64,000 nt of DNA from Exiguobacterium sp. s193 (GCF_018618755.1 NZ_JACSMR010000004.1:112752-176751); one strand, 5' to 3'. Positions 1 to 8,542 are shown, counted from the stretch's first letter. A program made the numbers and translations. The notes: generated from the letters alone by a model not told the origin.

Positions 1-28
1 ACTGAAGACAACGTGCTATCGGGAGATC

Positions 29-177
29 AAGCGTCTTTTTTCGTTGCTTTCCTCGGGCGAGGCGCAAGCCATTGCTCCTTGATCCTCACGGACAACGAGC
101 AGGGTCTTGCCTGCCTCTGGCAAGTCGCGTTAAAAACGCACTTATGCCCGCAGGAGTCAACGAAACGTGACGCTTTT
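29..177 (+). repeat. Structured intergenic repeat, copy A
   Basis: About 147 bp shared, in opposite orientation, with 6719-6867. The ends pair with each other: AAGCGTC at 29-35 with GACGCTT at 169-175, and TTTCGTTG at 39-46 with CAACGAAA at 158-165, so the whole unit can fold into one long hairpin. The arms and the central ~80 bp are nearly identical in the two copies. A small internal stem (GCGTT/AACGC, 127-139) sits where copy B has a different but equally paired stem (GCAAG/CTTGC). No ORF explains it. It may be a dispersed palindromic element or a structured RNA. Confidence 0.75.
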
Positions 178-282
178 CAGGTAACACCGTGACGGAAATC
201 CAGGCATGCAGACGGTATAGCACGAACGGATTGCTTCTCGATATCGTATGTTCACGCTTCATAAGCGTTTATCTACACACTA

Positions 283-311
283 AAGAAACTGCCCTTAGCG
301 GACAGTTTCTT
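283..311. terminator. Hairpin at the end of the YihY gene
   Basis: Inverted repeat AAGAAACTG (283-291) / CAGTTTCTT (303-311), followed by a T-run on the plus strand. It overlaps the last codons and stop of the YihY gene. The T-run favours stopping plus-strand transcripts leaving the repeat; on the minus strand only a short T-run follows. Confidence 0.45.
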
Positions 312-1152
312 TTTTGGTTTTTTCAGGCTTCATGATTTTCGCTTCTTTTTTCTGTCGCATCCGTTCTGCATTCATCAGTCCACCGAGCATCAAGACGACG
401 GACGATAAATAAAACCAGGTCATCAGGACAATGATTCCGGCGAGCTGTCCGTACAACCGGTCATAACTTCCGAACTCAGCATAGTATGAAAATACTTCGG
501 AAACGACTTGCCACGCGATAGTTGCAAACAATGCCCCCGGGAGTACTTGACGAATCGTTAAGCTGACACTCGGTAAAATGCGATACAACAACACAAAAAA
601 CAGGAAGAGGAATAACGATCCGAGCCCCCAGCGGAATACAAACCAGATGGACGAATAGTCCGCTGCAATATCTGCGATGAGTGCAAAATGACTGATAAAG
701 CGCCGGGCTAATTTTTCAGCAACCGGGACAACGAGCGAAAATGGCAAGATGAACATCATGCCGATCGTAAAGCCGAAGTCCTGTAATAGCCCCCGCCAAA
801 ACGGGACTTTCCGCGTTACTTCAAGCGCATCATTGAGCGAACGGACGAGCGACTGGACCGACATCGAGGCGAGCCAAAAAGCTGCAATAAAACTGATCGA
901 AGCAAGCTTTAGTCCCCCGCTGTCAAATATCCCGGCGATGTTTTGGCGGATTAAGTCATACGTTTCGGCTGGAGCGAATGGACGAATCAAATCAAGGACT
1001 TCACCGGAAGTGAACGGTAAAAAAGATACTAACCCGACAACAAATAATAGGAACGGAAATAAGGACAACATCAAATAATAGGCGAGCTGTGCCGATTTAT
1101 CGAAAAAAGCTTCACCAAAAAAACGAATAAAAACTGGTTTAACTAAAGACAT
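295..1152 (-). CDS. YihY/BrkB-family inner membrane protein
   Basis: A 285-aa integral membrane protein with about six hydrophobic segments, beginning just after a short N-terminus that contains the family-typical stretch around 'AYYLMLSLFPFLLF'. The basic C-terminal tail (KKEAK...KKTKKE) is probably cytoplasmic. The family (YihY, formerly mis-called ribonuclease BN) is widespread in bacteria and has no firmly established function; a transport or envelope role is inferred from topology only. The ATG start has a GAGGAA-like ribosome binding site. It stands alone, divergent from the nos operon. Confidence 0.85.
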   Translation of the reverse strand: MSLVKPVFIRFFGEAFFDKSAQLAYYLMLSLFPFLLFVVGLVSFLPFTSGEVLDLIRPFAPAETYDLIRQNIAGIFDSGGLKLASISFIAAFWLASMSVQSLVRSLNDALEVTRKVPFWRGLLQDFGFTIGMMFILPFSLVVPVAEKLARRFISHFALIADIAADYSSIWFVFRWGLGSLFLFLFFVLLYRILPSVSLTIRQVLPGALFATIAWQVVSEVFSYYAEFGSYDRLYGQLAGIIVLMTWFYLSSVVLMLGGLMNAERMRQKKEAKIMKPEKTKKETVR

Positions 1153-1335
1153 ACGAATTTCCTCACTTTCATTGATTCTCTTATCTATCCCCCTTCTTCC
1201 TTCTAATTAATCTTTGAACGTCTTTTGAACTTGTAAGAACCATTTCAGTCACTATCAGTTGGCGCTCTCCTCATTCTGCTTGTACACTAGAGTCAGAAAC
1301 CCTGTCGTTTTGGATGAAGAAAGGACGCAATTACT

Positions 1336-2418
1336 GTGCAGCATTTACTTGAAGAAGCAGAACGCTTCTTAACATCTTATATAGAAGAGACACCACATAT
1401 GAAAGATCGTTTGGAAGTCGTCCGTAAAGAAATCCAGCGAACCGGCACCTATACGCAGACAACGGATGAAGTGACGTTCGGTGCTAAACTCGCTTGGCGT
1501 AACAGCAACCGGTGCATCGGCCGCCTCTTTTGGGATCAACTGCATGTCATCGATGCCCGCGAAGCGACGACAATTGAAGCGATTCGCGACGCATTACTTC
1601 ATCACATTTACCACGCAACCAATGATGGACGGATTCGCTCGACGATTACGATTTTCCATCCGCAACGTGTCCGTGTCCTCAATCATCAACTGATTCGGTA
1701 CGCCGGCTACGAAACAGCCGACGGCATACTCGGGGACCCGGCATCCATCGCCTTCACGAAGCAGTGCCAGGCACTTGGTTGGACAGGACCAGGAACGGCC
1801 TTTGATGTTTTGCCGCTCCTGATTGAACTGGATGGTCAGGTGACGGTCCATGAGATTCCGCAAGAACTGATTCTTGAAGTCACGATTACCCATCCCGACT
1901 ACGACCTATTCGCCGGGCGCGAAATCAAGTGGTACGCGGTCCCGATGATTTCCGACATGCGCCTTGAGATTGGCGGCATTTCGTATCCATGCGCTCCTTT
2001 TAACGGATGGTATATGGGGACAGAAATCGGCGCCCGTAATCTCGCCGATTCGGACCGCTACAATCTTTTACCGCTCGTCGCAGAACAGCTTGGTCTGAAC
2101 ACGTCCCGCGAACGTGCCTTATGGAAAGACCGGGCCCTCGTCGAACTGAATGTCGCCGTCCTCGAATCCTTCGAGCGGTCCGGGGTGACGATCGTCGATC
2201 ATCATACGGCAGCCAAACAATTCGCCCGGTTCGAAAAAAATGAAGCCACTTGCGGTCGTGATGTCACCGGAGAATGGTCGTGGCTCGTCCCGCCGATGAG
2301 CGGTGCAACGACACACGTCTTCCATAAAGATTATGACAATGCATTGCAACGGCCGAACTTTTTCCCGAAACAAACGCAAGCCGCGAAATGTCCGTTCCAC
2401 CAGGAGGTCCCGCGATGA
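1336..2418 (+). CDS. nos: Bacterial nitric oxide synthase, oxygenase domain
   Basis: A 360-aa heme-thiolate oxygenase that oxidises L-arginine to citrulline and NO. It has the oxygenase domain only, as usual in Bacillota, so it must borrow electrons from a separate flavodoxin or reductase. The proximal heme ligand is Cys60 in 'WRNSNRCIGR'. The substrate-binding segment 'GWYMGTEIG' places the arginine-binding glutamate at Glu230, and 'GEWSWLVPP' (312-320) is the pterin-side C-terminal motif. The start is GTG, with GAAAGGA ending ten bases upstream. The stop overlaps the start of the following NUDIX gene (ATGA), so the two are translationally coupled. In Gram-positive bacteria NO from this enzyme is linked to oxidative-stress protection. 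Confidence 0.95.
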   Translation: MQHLLEEAERFLTSYIEETPHMKDRLEVVRKEIQRTGTYTQTTDEVTFGAKLAWRNSNRCIGRLFWDQLHVIDAREATTIEAIRDALLHHIYHATNDGRIRSTITIFHPQRVRVLNHQLIRYAGYETADGILGDPASIAFTKQCQALGWTGPGTAFDVLPLLIELDGQVTVHEIPQELILEVTITHPDYDLFAGREIKWYAVPMISDMRLEIGGISYPCAPFNGWYMGTEIGARNLADSDRYNLLPLVAEQLGLNTSRERALWKDRALVELNVAVLESFERSGVTIVDHHTAAKQFARFEKNEATCGRDVTGEWSWLVPPMSGATTHVFHKDYDNALQRPNFFPKQTQAAKCPFHQEVPR

Positions 2419-2861
2419 ATTACGTCAAATCCATCCGTGATTTAGTCGGACACACTCCGCTGATTTTAGTCGGCTCGGTTGTCCTCGTCATTAAAGAAGG
2501 ACAGATTTTACTTGAACAACGAAATGAAAATCAAGCACGTTTCGGTCTTCCGGGTGGTCTCATGGAATGGGAAGAATCAACGGAAGAGACCGCGCGACGT
2601 GAGTTATTCGAAGAAACCGGTCTCGTCGCGGATACGCTCAATCTGCTTGGTGTCTACTCCGGTAAAAATTACGTCACGACACTCGCAAATGGGGATGTGT
2701 TTCAAAGCGTCACCCTTGCGTACATTGCGTCCGATACTTCCGGCACACTCCGTGTCAGTGATGAAAGTGTTGCATTGACGTATGTGTCGCTGACGGACTT
2801 ACCGGATAATATCGTCGGTTCGCATCTTCTGATGATTCAAGATTATATTGCTAAACGCTAA
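2415..2861 (+). CDS. NUDIX hydrolase coupled to nos
   Basis: 148 aa when started at ATG 2415, which overlaps the nos stop as ATGA and has AGGAGG (2402-2407) at good spacing; a longer in-frame start at 2388 lacks such a site. The NUDIX box is intact, running from 'GGLMEWEES' to 'RRELFEETGL' with the REXXEE metal-binding core. The family hydrolyses nucleoside diphosphates linked to another moiety; the substrate cannot be read from the sequence. Coupling to nos suggests a role in clearing oxidised or nitrosated nucleotides, but that is inference. Confidence 0.88.
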   Translation: MNYVKSIRDLVGHTPLILVGSVVLVIKEGQILLEQRNENQARFGLPGGLMEWEESTEETARRELFEETGLVADTLNLLGVYSGKNYVTTLANGDVFQSVTLAYIASDTSGTLRVSDESVALTYVSLTDLPDNIVGSHLLMIQDYIAKR

Positions 2862-2925
2862 CTCTTAAAGCACTCAGGTTGTATCTAAAGTTTTTTTGAT
2901 GCAAGAGTCTGTAAAAAAACACTCT

Positions 2926-3050
2926 CTTTTCTCGTACTTTCCTCAGGTGAGACATAAGCTATTCCAATGAATAATGCCTTCACGCTGATCTGCAAAATAA
3001 CGCTTTGATTAAGAAAAGGTTCTATACAGGTTTTCATGCAGTCCACTCTA
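2926..3050 (+). repeat. Probable decayed third copy of the intergenic repeat
   Basis: The stretch beginning 'TTTCCTCAGGTGAGACATAAGC' (split here: TTTCCTCAGG, TGAGACATAAGC) aligns by eye with the same arm of copy A (TTTCCTCGGGCGAGGCGCAAGC) and continues with scattered matches. The terminal pairing arms are not preserved. It lies in the 413-bp gene-free gap after the NUDIX gene; the rest of that gap shows only a terminator. Confidence 0.4.
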
Positions 3051-3057
3051 AGTTAAT

Positions 3058-3095
3058 GCGCCTCTTTCTAAAAAAGAAAGCTAGGCGTTTTTTTT
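3058..3095 (+). terminator. Rho-independent terminator of the nos operon
   Basis: GCGCCT-CTTTCT pairs with AGAAAG-(CT)-AGGCG, followed by eight T residues. It lies about 200 bp after the NUDIX stop, with the decayed repeat in between. Confidence 0.7.
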
Positions 3096-3274
3096 ACGTG
3101 TCATCTTCTCAATTATGTATTTCATCAAAATAAGTCATGCGATACCGGAAATAATATCAATCATATTTCCTGCAAAAGTTCAAGTAACTAAAGTTCAGTC
3201 GACGAAATAGAAAGCGTAGATGTTCCATTGGCATGACGGACTTTTATCAAAAATCAGGCGAGAATACTCCCACC

Positions 3275-3880
3275 TCAGATGACATCTCCGCCTACCTCAC
3301 AGTGAAATTGAACGGGAATGACATGAGAGGTAGTAATACCGCTCTCTGTATACTTACCACCTACAGAAATATCATAGGTAGTCAGCGCATCAATCAAGTC
3401 CGCTGAATAACCTGTTTGTTTCCATGTCCCTTTAGAGGGCGATTTTGAAGTCAATGAGAGGATACCAGTGAATACTTGACGTTTTCCTCGAGTATCCGTT
3501 TCGAATTCACCTTTGATCGCAATGTAAGCACTTGCTCCTTTTGCCTTAAATGACTTCGTTTTGGTTTTAGAGGAGGTAGCCATTTTAGTTGAACCATTAT
3601 TTTTTTCAGAGAACTCGTTATTAACACGTTTCAATGCTACTTTTTTAAATTGGACAGGTGAAACCCAATCTTCTTTTTTGAACTGTTTTTTTGACGCAAG
3701 CTCTAGATCAGCATCAGGATATTTTTCATTCACTTGATTGATTGTCACGGCGTACTGCTTATAGTAAACATTTTTTTGATGCTGTGATGGTTCTGTTGAT
3801 TTCGCTCCTACATCATGGACCAAAGAAAAAGTAAGTGCAGAAGTGACGACTATTGCTAAAGCGGGTTTGATGAAATTCAT
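3275..3880 (-). CDS. Secreted protein of unknown function
   Basis: 201 aa starting at ATG 3880, which has AAAGGAG at correct spacing; twelve upstream in-frame codons lack a site. The N-terminus is a signal peptide (MNFIKPALAIVVTSALTF...VGA-KS). The mature part is Lys/Thr/Ser-rich, has no transmembrane helix, and ends in a beta-rich segment with one cysteine near the C-terminus. I do not recognise the family. It is monocistronic. Confidence 0.65.
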   Translation of the reverse strand: MNFIKPALAIVVTSALTFSLVHDVGAKSTEPSQHQKNVYYKQYAVTINQVNEKYPDADLELASKKQFKKEDWVSPVQFKKVALKRVNNEFSEKNNGSTKMATSSKTKTKSFKAKGASAYIAIKGEFETDTRGKRQVFTGILSLTSKSPSKGTWKQTGYSADLIDALTTYDISVGGKYTESGITTSHVIPVQFHCEVGGDVI

Positions 3881-4200
3881 AATAAATCTCCTTTTAGAAT
3901 AGAAATGGCAATGCATTGCTTAATTAAGTTAGCATTTAAAAATAGCTATTCCAATAGGTATAGTATCTATTTTATTCATTTTGATCATCATCCTGTTTCG
4001 TGTAGTTAATAAACTTAATTTAATTTCAGTTATGATGTACTTACATATATAGATTTTGGCGCTGAGTAAATAAAAACATCAAGAGGATGCATATTGTTTT
4101 TAGTGTAAATCTTTTGTTTTACGGCTGTCTCTACCGTTTCAAGAAACGAAGGACTGGACGAATGGGACAAATATAGTGCACGCTTAAGTTACTTCGTAAA
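3881..4200. other. Gene-free A/T-rich gap
   Basis: 320 bp between the secreted-protein gene and the TnpB element. It holds the secreted-protein gene's own upstream region. I see no ORF with a ribosome binding site and no clear hairpin. Confidence 0.5.
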
Positions 4201-4330
4201 TTGAACTAACTCCACTTACGCTTCGCTTAGAGGTGGAGGATTCCTGAGTGATCCGACCTAACGGTCGAAAATTGATCAGGCTAACCCCGTCGTCCCGACG
4301 GTTGAAGAAGCTAAGAGGCGTTCAGCTTCT
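4201..4330 (-). ncRNA. Probable omega RNA (reRNA) overlapping the tnpB 3' end
   Basis: In IS605-type elements the guide RNA of TnpB is made from the 3' end of tnpB through the right end. Here the minus strand carries a CGTCGGGACGACG-like hairpin around the tnpB stop, a second around GACCGTTAGGTC, and the terminal CTCCAC/GTGGAG hairpin ending in GTTCAA at 4201. The resident guide would be read from the flank at about 4200 down to 4181. The 5' end is not defined by anything I can see. Confidence 0.4.
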
Positions 4331-5448
4331 TGTTTAAGGTTCAGTCCTGCGTTCACATCACGGTCGTGGTGGATCCCGCAACTCGGGCATGTCCATTCAC
4401 GCAAGCCAAGATGTTTCACGTCTTTGTGTTGATGTCCGCAACTGGAGCACAGTTGACTGGAGGCGAAGGTCTTGCCGACTTTCACGACGGTCTTCCCGTA
4501 CCATTCCGCCTTGTATCCGAGCATGCGGAAGAACTCCGACCAACTGACTTCGGAGATGGACTTGCTCAACTTGCGATTCTTCTGCATGTTCTTCACTTGC
4601 AAGGTCTCAATGCCGATGACGTCGTGGTTTTTGACGATCTCGGTCGATACCTTGTGCAGGAAATCGGTTCGCTTGTTGGCAATCTTCTCGTGGATGCGGG
4701 CGACCTTCTGCTTCTGCTTCTGATAGTTCTTCGCCTCGGAAAGTTTCACTTTCTTGTCCAAGGCCAACCGTTGACGACGAGAGAGTTTACGTTGCTCGCG
4801 CGCTAGCTTTTTCTCAAGCGAACGGAAGTAACGGTCATTCTTGTACACCGTGCCGTCCGACAGGATGGCGAAGTGCTTCAACCCGACATCGACGCCGACG
4901 AATGAGCCCGTCTTCGGCATTTCGTTGCTCTCCTGCTCGACGAGCAGGGAGACGAAGTATTTTCCTGAAGCGTTCCGTCGGATGGTCGCGTTCAAGAGGC
5001 GTCCGACGACCTGCCTCGAGTTGGCGAAACGCACCCACTTCAGCTTTGGAATTTTGATTTTGGCGCCGACGATCGAGACTTCTGGAAGTTGAGACTTGCC
5101 CTGAATGTTCGTCTTATACGATTGAACGGGATTGCTCTTCGACTTGAAGCGAGGCCGTTCGTTCTGTTTCTTGAAGAAGCGGTCAAAGGCATCAGCAAGA
5201 TGTTTGACGCTCGTCTGCACAGACGTGCTATCGACTTCCTTCAGCCAGTCGAACGCTTGCTTCAACAGCGGGAGTTCTTTCGAACAAGAACCGTAAGACA
5301 GTCCTTTCCCTGTCGCTTTATACGTCTCATCCCACTTCGCCAAGAAGTGGTTGAAGACGAAGCGCGAACAACCAATGGTCTTCGCGATTAGGATTTCCTG
5401 CTCTTTTGTCGGGTAGATTCTGAATTTGTAGGCCTTGTATGTCAACAT
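4276..5448 (-). CDS. tnpB: TnpB RNA-guided nuclease, IS605 family
   Basis: 390 aa from ATG 5448, chosen because AAGGAGG lies eight bases upstream; a GTG three codons earlier overlaps that site. Counting from that GTG, the RuvC catalytic residues are Asp190 (FVGVDVG), Glu284 (VIGIETL) and Asp367 (HDRDVNAG). The zinc finger is CxxC at 337-340 and 357-360. The N-terminal helix-turn-helix and beta-barrel region (residues ~1-180) is full length, so the protein looks intact. TnpB is an RNA-guided DNA endonuclease ancestral to Cas12 that helps maintain its element at the donor site. No tnpA is adjacent. Confidence 0.93.
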   Translation of the reverse strand: MLTYKAYKFRIYPTKEQEILIAKTIGCSRFVFNHFLAKWDETYKATGKGLSYGSCSKELPLLKQAFDWLKEVDSTSVQTSVKHLADAFDRFFKKQNERPRFKSKSNPVQSYKTNIQGKSQLPEVSIVGAKIKIPKLKWVRFANSRQVVGRLLNATIRRNASGKYFVSLLVEQESNEMPKTGSFVGVDVGLKHFAILSDGTVYKNDRYFRSLEKKLAREQRKLSRRQRLALDKKVKLSEAKNYQKQKQKVARIHEKIANKRTDFLHKVSTEIVKNHDVIGIETLQVKNMQKNRKLSKSISEVSWSEFFRMLGYKAEWYGKTVVKVGKTFASSQLCSSCGHQHKDVKHLGLREWTCPSCGIHHDRDVNAGLNLKQEAERLLASSTVGTTGLA

Positions 5449-5599
5449 TATGTTCACCTCCTTACAAAGGATATACCCGAAAGAGAGGGTGGCGATTCAT
5501 CTCCCACTTTCACTAGGGTTTCACCCGAATCGTTTAGAAGTGGGCGTATTCTCTCCTAATTTAGATAAAGAGTAACACTCTAGAAATGAGGCCTTTCCA

Positions 5600-5692
5600 A
5601 TGATGAACAAAATTATGCTCGTCATACTTGGTGGCACTGGAATCTTATTCGTAATTTTCGCCATCATCGTCATGATTAGTTTATGGACATGA
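5600..5692 (+). CDS. 30-aa single-pass membrane peptide
   Basis: ATG 5600 with ATGAGG ending about eight bases upstream, and a stop at 5690-5692. The sequence is MMNKIMLVILGGTGILF... with one hydrophobic helix filling nearly the whole peptide and ending in SLWT. It is followed within a few bases by a strong terminator, which supports a genuine transcription unit. Function is unknown. Confidence 0.5.
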   Translation: MMNKIMLVILGGTGILFVIFAIIVMISLWT

Positions 5693-5693
5693 C

Positions 5694-5750
5694 AAATAGC
5701 CATTCGTTCCAAAGTAGTAGTCACTACTTACGAACGATGGCTATTTTTTT
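5694..5750. terminator. Bidirectional terminator
   Basis: Long stem AAATAGCCATTCGTT / AACGATGGCTATTT with an inner AGTAGT/ACTACT pairing, followed by a T-run on the plus strand. It separates the 30-aa peptide gene from the convergent GNAT gene. Confidence 0.75.
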
Positions 5751-5752
5751 CG

Positions 5753-6535
5753 TTAACGAATGGCTTTACTCATGACGAATTGTTTTAAATCACGCTGTAC
5801 CCATCCTTCTGCACGCAATGCTTCCCAGACAAGTGGATTCGTCGACTGTACTTGATACGTCGTTCCACTCAAACGTCGGGTCGCTTCTGTCGCGATGCGC
5901 GCGACCTCTGATTCTTCCGTCAGAATGGCAAAAATCGAGTCGTTTGCAGCAGCGATGAATGCTCCATCCAGTTCATAATAGGTTGCCTTCCTATATTTCA
6001 TCACGCCCAAATCTTGCTGCCAGATGTATTCGCCTTGCTGGGCATATCTCCGTTCAAATGCCGTCTCATCAATCTCAACGAGTGGGTCAACGTGACTCGG
6101 TTCATCCCGCTTGAAGTACCCGAGTTCATGGTCTTGGCGGTAGCCGAGATGGTGATACAAATCAATTGCAGGTGTATTACCTTGGATGACTTCAAGCATC
6201 AATCGATCGACTTCCAGCTCTTTCGCATAACTTAGTTGAGCCTCGTATAATGCTTTTGCGATGCCGAGACGGCGATACTGCGGATCTATACCAAGACCAC
6301 CACACCGCATGACTTGTTCCTTCTTGATTTTCTTGAGACCGTTCAGCCATAACCCAACAGGTCGTTCTCCATGAAAAGCGACAAACGAGTGCTCCAACTG
6401 GTTGGCATCCCGCGTCAAAATCCGTTCCTGAAAAACTTCAAGTGACAAACCGAGCGGAATCATGTAATCACTGAACCCTTCTTGCATCGCTTTGTAGGCA
6501 GATTCTAAATCAGGATTTCTTTTAATATGAATCAT
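5753..6535 (-). CDS. GNAT-family N-acetyltransferase
   Basis: 260 aa from ATG 6535, which has GAGGAGG at the right distance; the open frame upstream has no site and runs into the neighbouring terminator. The GNAT core is in the N-terminal half: the acetyl-CoA loop 'DPQYRRLGIAKALYEA' follows a 'GGLGI' strand, then '...GNTPAIDLYHHLGYR' is the family's C-terminal motif. A second domain of ~110 aa follows. The acceptor substrate cannot be deduced. Confidence 0.85.
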   Translation of the reverse strand: MIHIKRNPDLESAYKAMQEGFSDYMIPLGLSLEVFQERILTRDANQLEHSFVAFHGERPVGLWLNGLKKIKKEQVMRCGGLGIDPQYRRLGIAKALYEAQLSYAKELEVDRLMLEVIQGNTPAIDLYHHLGYRQDHELGYFKRDEPSHVDPLVEIDETAFERRYAQQGEYIWQQDLGVMKYRKATYYELDGAFIAAANDSIFAILTEESEVARIATEATRRLSGTTYQVQSTNPLVWEALRAEGWVQRDLKQFVMSKAIR

Positions 6536-6611
6536 ATGTAGTTCCTCCTCTTCTCTCTTCAATCGTTCGACTCTTTGAGAGACGTTTCCTGCACTTGTTC
6601 CTAACAAAAAA

Positions 6612-6640
6612 ATCACCCCCGATGAAATCGAGGGTGATCG
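6612..6640. repeat. 29-bp direct repeat, left (terminator-derived)
   Basis: Identical to 6901-6929. The unit itself is a hairpin (ATCACCCCCGAT/ATCGAGGGTGAT). On the minus strand this copy is followed by a T7 run, so it is the functional terminator. Together the two copies bracket the segment that contains repeat copy B. Confidence 0.85.
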
Positions 6641-6718
6641 AGACGATAAACAAACTCTATGAAACATGAGGAATCCATACGGGGATGATTACGTATCATG
6701 CTCCCCTGTCTCGTCTTC

Positions 6719-6867
6719 AAAGCGGCACGTTTCGTTGACTCCTACGGAGAAAGTGCAAGTTCCCTTGCGCTGTCAGAGGCAGGCAAGACCCTGCTCATTG
6801 TCCGTGAGGATCAAGGAGCAACGGCTTGCGCCTCGCCCGAGGAAAGCAACGAAAGGAAAGACGCTTT
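6719..6867 (-). repeat. Structured intergenic repeat, copy B
   Basis: Reverse-oriented partner of 29-177. The pairing arms are AAAGCG (6719-6724) / CGCTTT (6862-6867) and TTTCGTTG (6730-6737) / CAACGAAA (6847-6854). Its internal stem is GCAAG (6755-6759) / CTTGC (6764-6768), different in sequence from that of copy A but in the same place. Confidence 0.75.
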
Positions 6868-6900
6868 TACTTCCTCACATCACTCTTATCTACGCACTAC

Positions 6901-6929
6901 ATCACCCCCGATGAAATCGAGGGTGATCG
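6901..6929. repeat. 29-bp direct repeat, right
   Basis: Second perfect copy of 6612-6640, five bases from the permease stop codon. It lacks the T-run on the minus strand, so it is the half of a duplicated terminator left behind next to the gene. Confidence 0.85.
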
Positions 6930-6934
6930 TGTAC

Positions 6935-8320
6935 TTAATTCAATTTCGAACGGCTTCTTCCATATCCGAAGTAGACCAGTAATCCAATCGCTGTCCAGAT
7001 GAAGAACGCAATCCATGTAAAGGTTTGAAGGTTCAACATCAGCATGATACATGCGAGAACTGATAAAATCGGAAGAACCGGGACGAATGGGACTTTGAAT
7101 GCCCGTTTCAAGTCAGGACGCGTCCGACGCAAGATGATGACAGCAACGGAGATTAACGCGAATGCAGCAAGCGTTCCGATATTAATCAATTCAGCTAACG
7201 TTCCGAGCGGGACAAATGCGGCAATCAAAGCAGATGTCGTACCGAGAATCCAAGTCGCTTTGACCGGTGTATGGGATTTTTCATTAACGTCCGAGAAAAC
7301 TTTCGGAAGTAATCCGTCACGGCTCATCGCAAACAACAGACGGACAAGACCAAACGTCATGACAAGGATTACTGTCGTCATCCCGACGATTGCCCCTAAA
7401 TCGACGAATCCAGCGACCCAGTTTTGACCTGCGACTTTCAAAGCAAGCGAAACCGGGCTGTCGACACCTTCAAACTGCTTGAACGGAACGATTCCGACCA
7501 TGATTGCAGAAACGACGACGTATAAGACGGTAACGATCGAAAGTGATCCTAAAATCCCAATCGGTAAGTTCCGACCCGGATCTTTTACTTCTTCTGCCGC
7601 TGACGTCACGGCATCAAAGCCAAGGTAAGCGAAGAAAGCAATCGCTGATGCTTGCAGAACACCACTGATTCCAAATGGTGCAAATGGTGTATAGTTACTT
7701 GGTTCAACGTACCAAATCCCGACGACGATGAATAAGATGACGACGGCAACTTTGACGAGAACCATGACATTATTAACGCGTTTCGTTTCTTTGATTCCGA
7801 GTGATAACAAGAAAGTGATGACCATTAAAATCAAAAAGGCCGGTAAGTTAAAGAACGTCTCACTTCCCGGTACAGCACCCGGTGCAGCAGTGAGAGCTGT
7901 CGGCAGATTGATGTCAAATCCGGCTAACAGTGACTGGAAGTATCCCGACCAACCTGTAGCGACGGCACTCGAAGCAAGTCCGTATTCTAAAATCAGACAC
8001 CAACCGATGATCCAGGCGACGAGTTCACCAATCGTTGCGTACGTGTATGTGTATACACTACCCGATACAGGAATCATCGAAGAAAACTCCGCATAACAGA
8101 GGGCGGCTAACGCACAGACAATGGCTGAAATAATGAATGAGACCGGTAATGCTGGACCTGCGTATAAAGCGCCTGTTCCTGTTAATACGAAAATACCTGT
8201 ACCGATGATGGCACCGATTCCGAGTAAGACTAAATCGAAACCAGATAGATGACGCGCAAGCTTAGAATGGCTTTTATTTTCCATCATTACGCTGACATCT
8301 TTTTTACGAAGCAAACTCAT
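6935..8320 (-). CDS. APC-superfamily amino acid permease (YfnA/CAT type)
   Basis: 461 aa with about twelve transmembrane helices. The first, 'GIGAIIGTGIFVLTG', is the unwound substrate-binding TM1 of APC transporters. 'CYAEFSSMIPVSGSVYTYTY' marks TM3 of the cationic amino-acid transporter subfamily, to which B. subtilis YfnA belongs. It probably imports an amino acid by proton symport; the substrate is not readable. The ATG has CGGAGG upstream. It is monocistronic, and its terminator has been split by the insertion at 6641-6929. Confidence 0.9.
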   Translation of the reverse strand: MSLLRKKDVSVMMENKSHSKLARHLSGFDLVLLGIGAIIGTGIFVLTGTGALYAGPALPVSFIISAIVCALAALCYAEFSSMIPVSGSVYTYTYATIGELVAWIIGWCLILEYGLASSAVATGWSGYFQSLLAGFDINLPTALTAAPGAVPGSETFFNLPAFLILMVITFLLSLGIKETKRVNNVMVLVKVAVVILFIVVGIWYVEPSNYTPFAPFGISGVLQASAIAFFAYLGFDAVTSAAEEVKDPGRNLPIGILGSLSIVTVLYVVVSAIMVGIVPFKQFEGVDSPVSLALKVAGQNWVAGFVDLGAIVGMTTVILVMTFGLVRLLFAMSRDGLLPKVFSDVNEKSHTPVKATWILGTTSALIAAFVPLGTLAELINIGTLAAFALISVAVIILRRTRPDLKRAFKVPFVPVLPILSVLACIMLMLNLQTFTWIAFFIWTAIGLLVYFGYGRSRSKLN

Positions 8321-8502
8321 GATTCATCCTCCGAACTTTTCTCTTTTTTCTGAATATTCAAATCATTTTCTGATTGACCTTCTCATCATAACAAACGATG
8401 TCAGCTTTTATAAGCAGTCCCATCTGTGTTTTTTCACAAATTGGTTTGACCAATTTTGTTAATTACTACAACGCACATATGCAAATATGCGTTGACGCAC
8501 TA

Positions 8503-8534
8503 AAATCCCCTTCGCGAATACACGAAGGGGATTT
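8503..8534 (-). terminator. Terminator of the channel gene
   Basis: AAATCCCCTTCG / CGAAGGGGATTT, a perfect 12-bp stem, followed on the minus strand by TTTT, just after the stop at 8543. Confidence 0.8.
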
Positions 8535-8542
8535 CTTCAGCC

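Larger units (their letters stand above)
4201..5550 (-). mobile_element. IS200/IS605-type TnpB-only element
   Basis: The element contains tnpB but no Y1 transposase tnpA, so it is not self-mobile. At the right end a hairpin (CTCCAC 4210-4215 / GTGGAG 4233-4238) precedes a minus-strand terminal GTTCAA, a common right-end sequence of this family. At the left end a hairpin lies at 5503-5544 (CCCACTT/AAGTGGG). The exact left boundary is uncertain by tens of bases. Confidence 0.65.

Noticed and set aside
29..6867. Composite transposon formed by the two inverted repeat copies
   Set aside because: The copies carry no transposase, show no flanking duplication of the whole 6.7-kb segment, and the DNA between them has ordinary composition and unrelated genes.
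8471..8492. Palindrome ACGCACATATGC...ATATGCGT as an operator of the amino-acid permease
   Set aside because: The dyad is imperfect and 150 bp from the start codon, with no clear promoter next to it.
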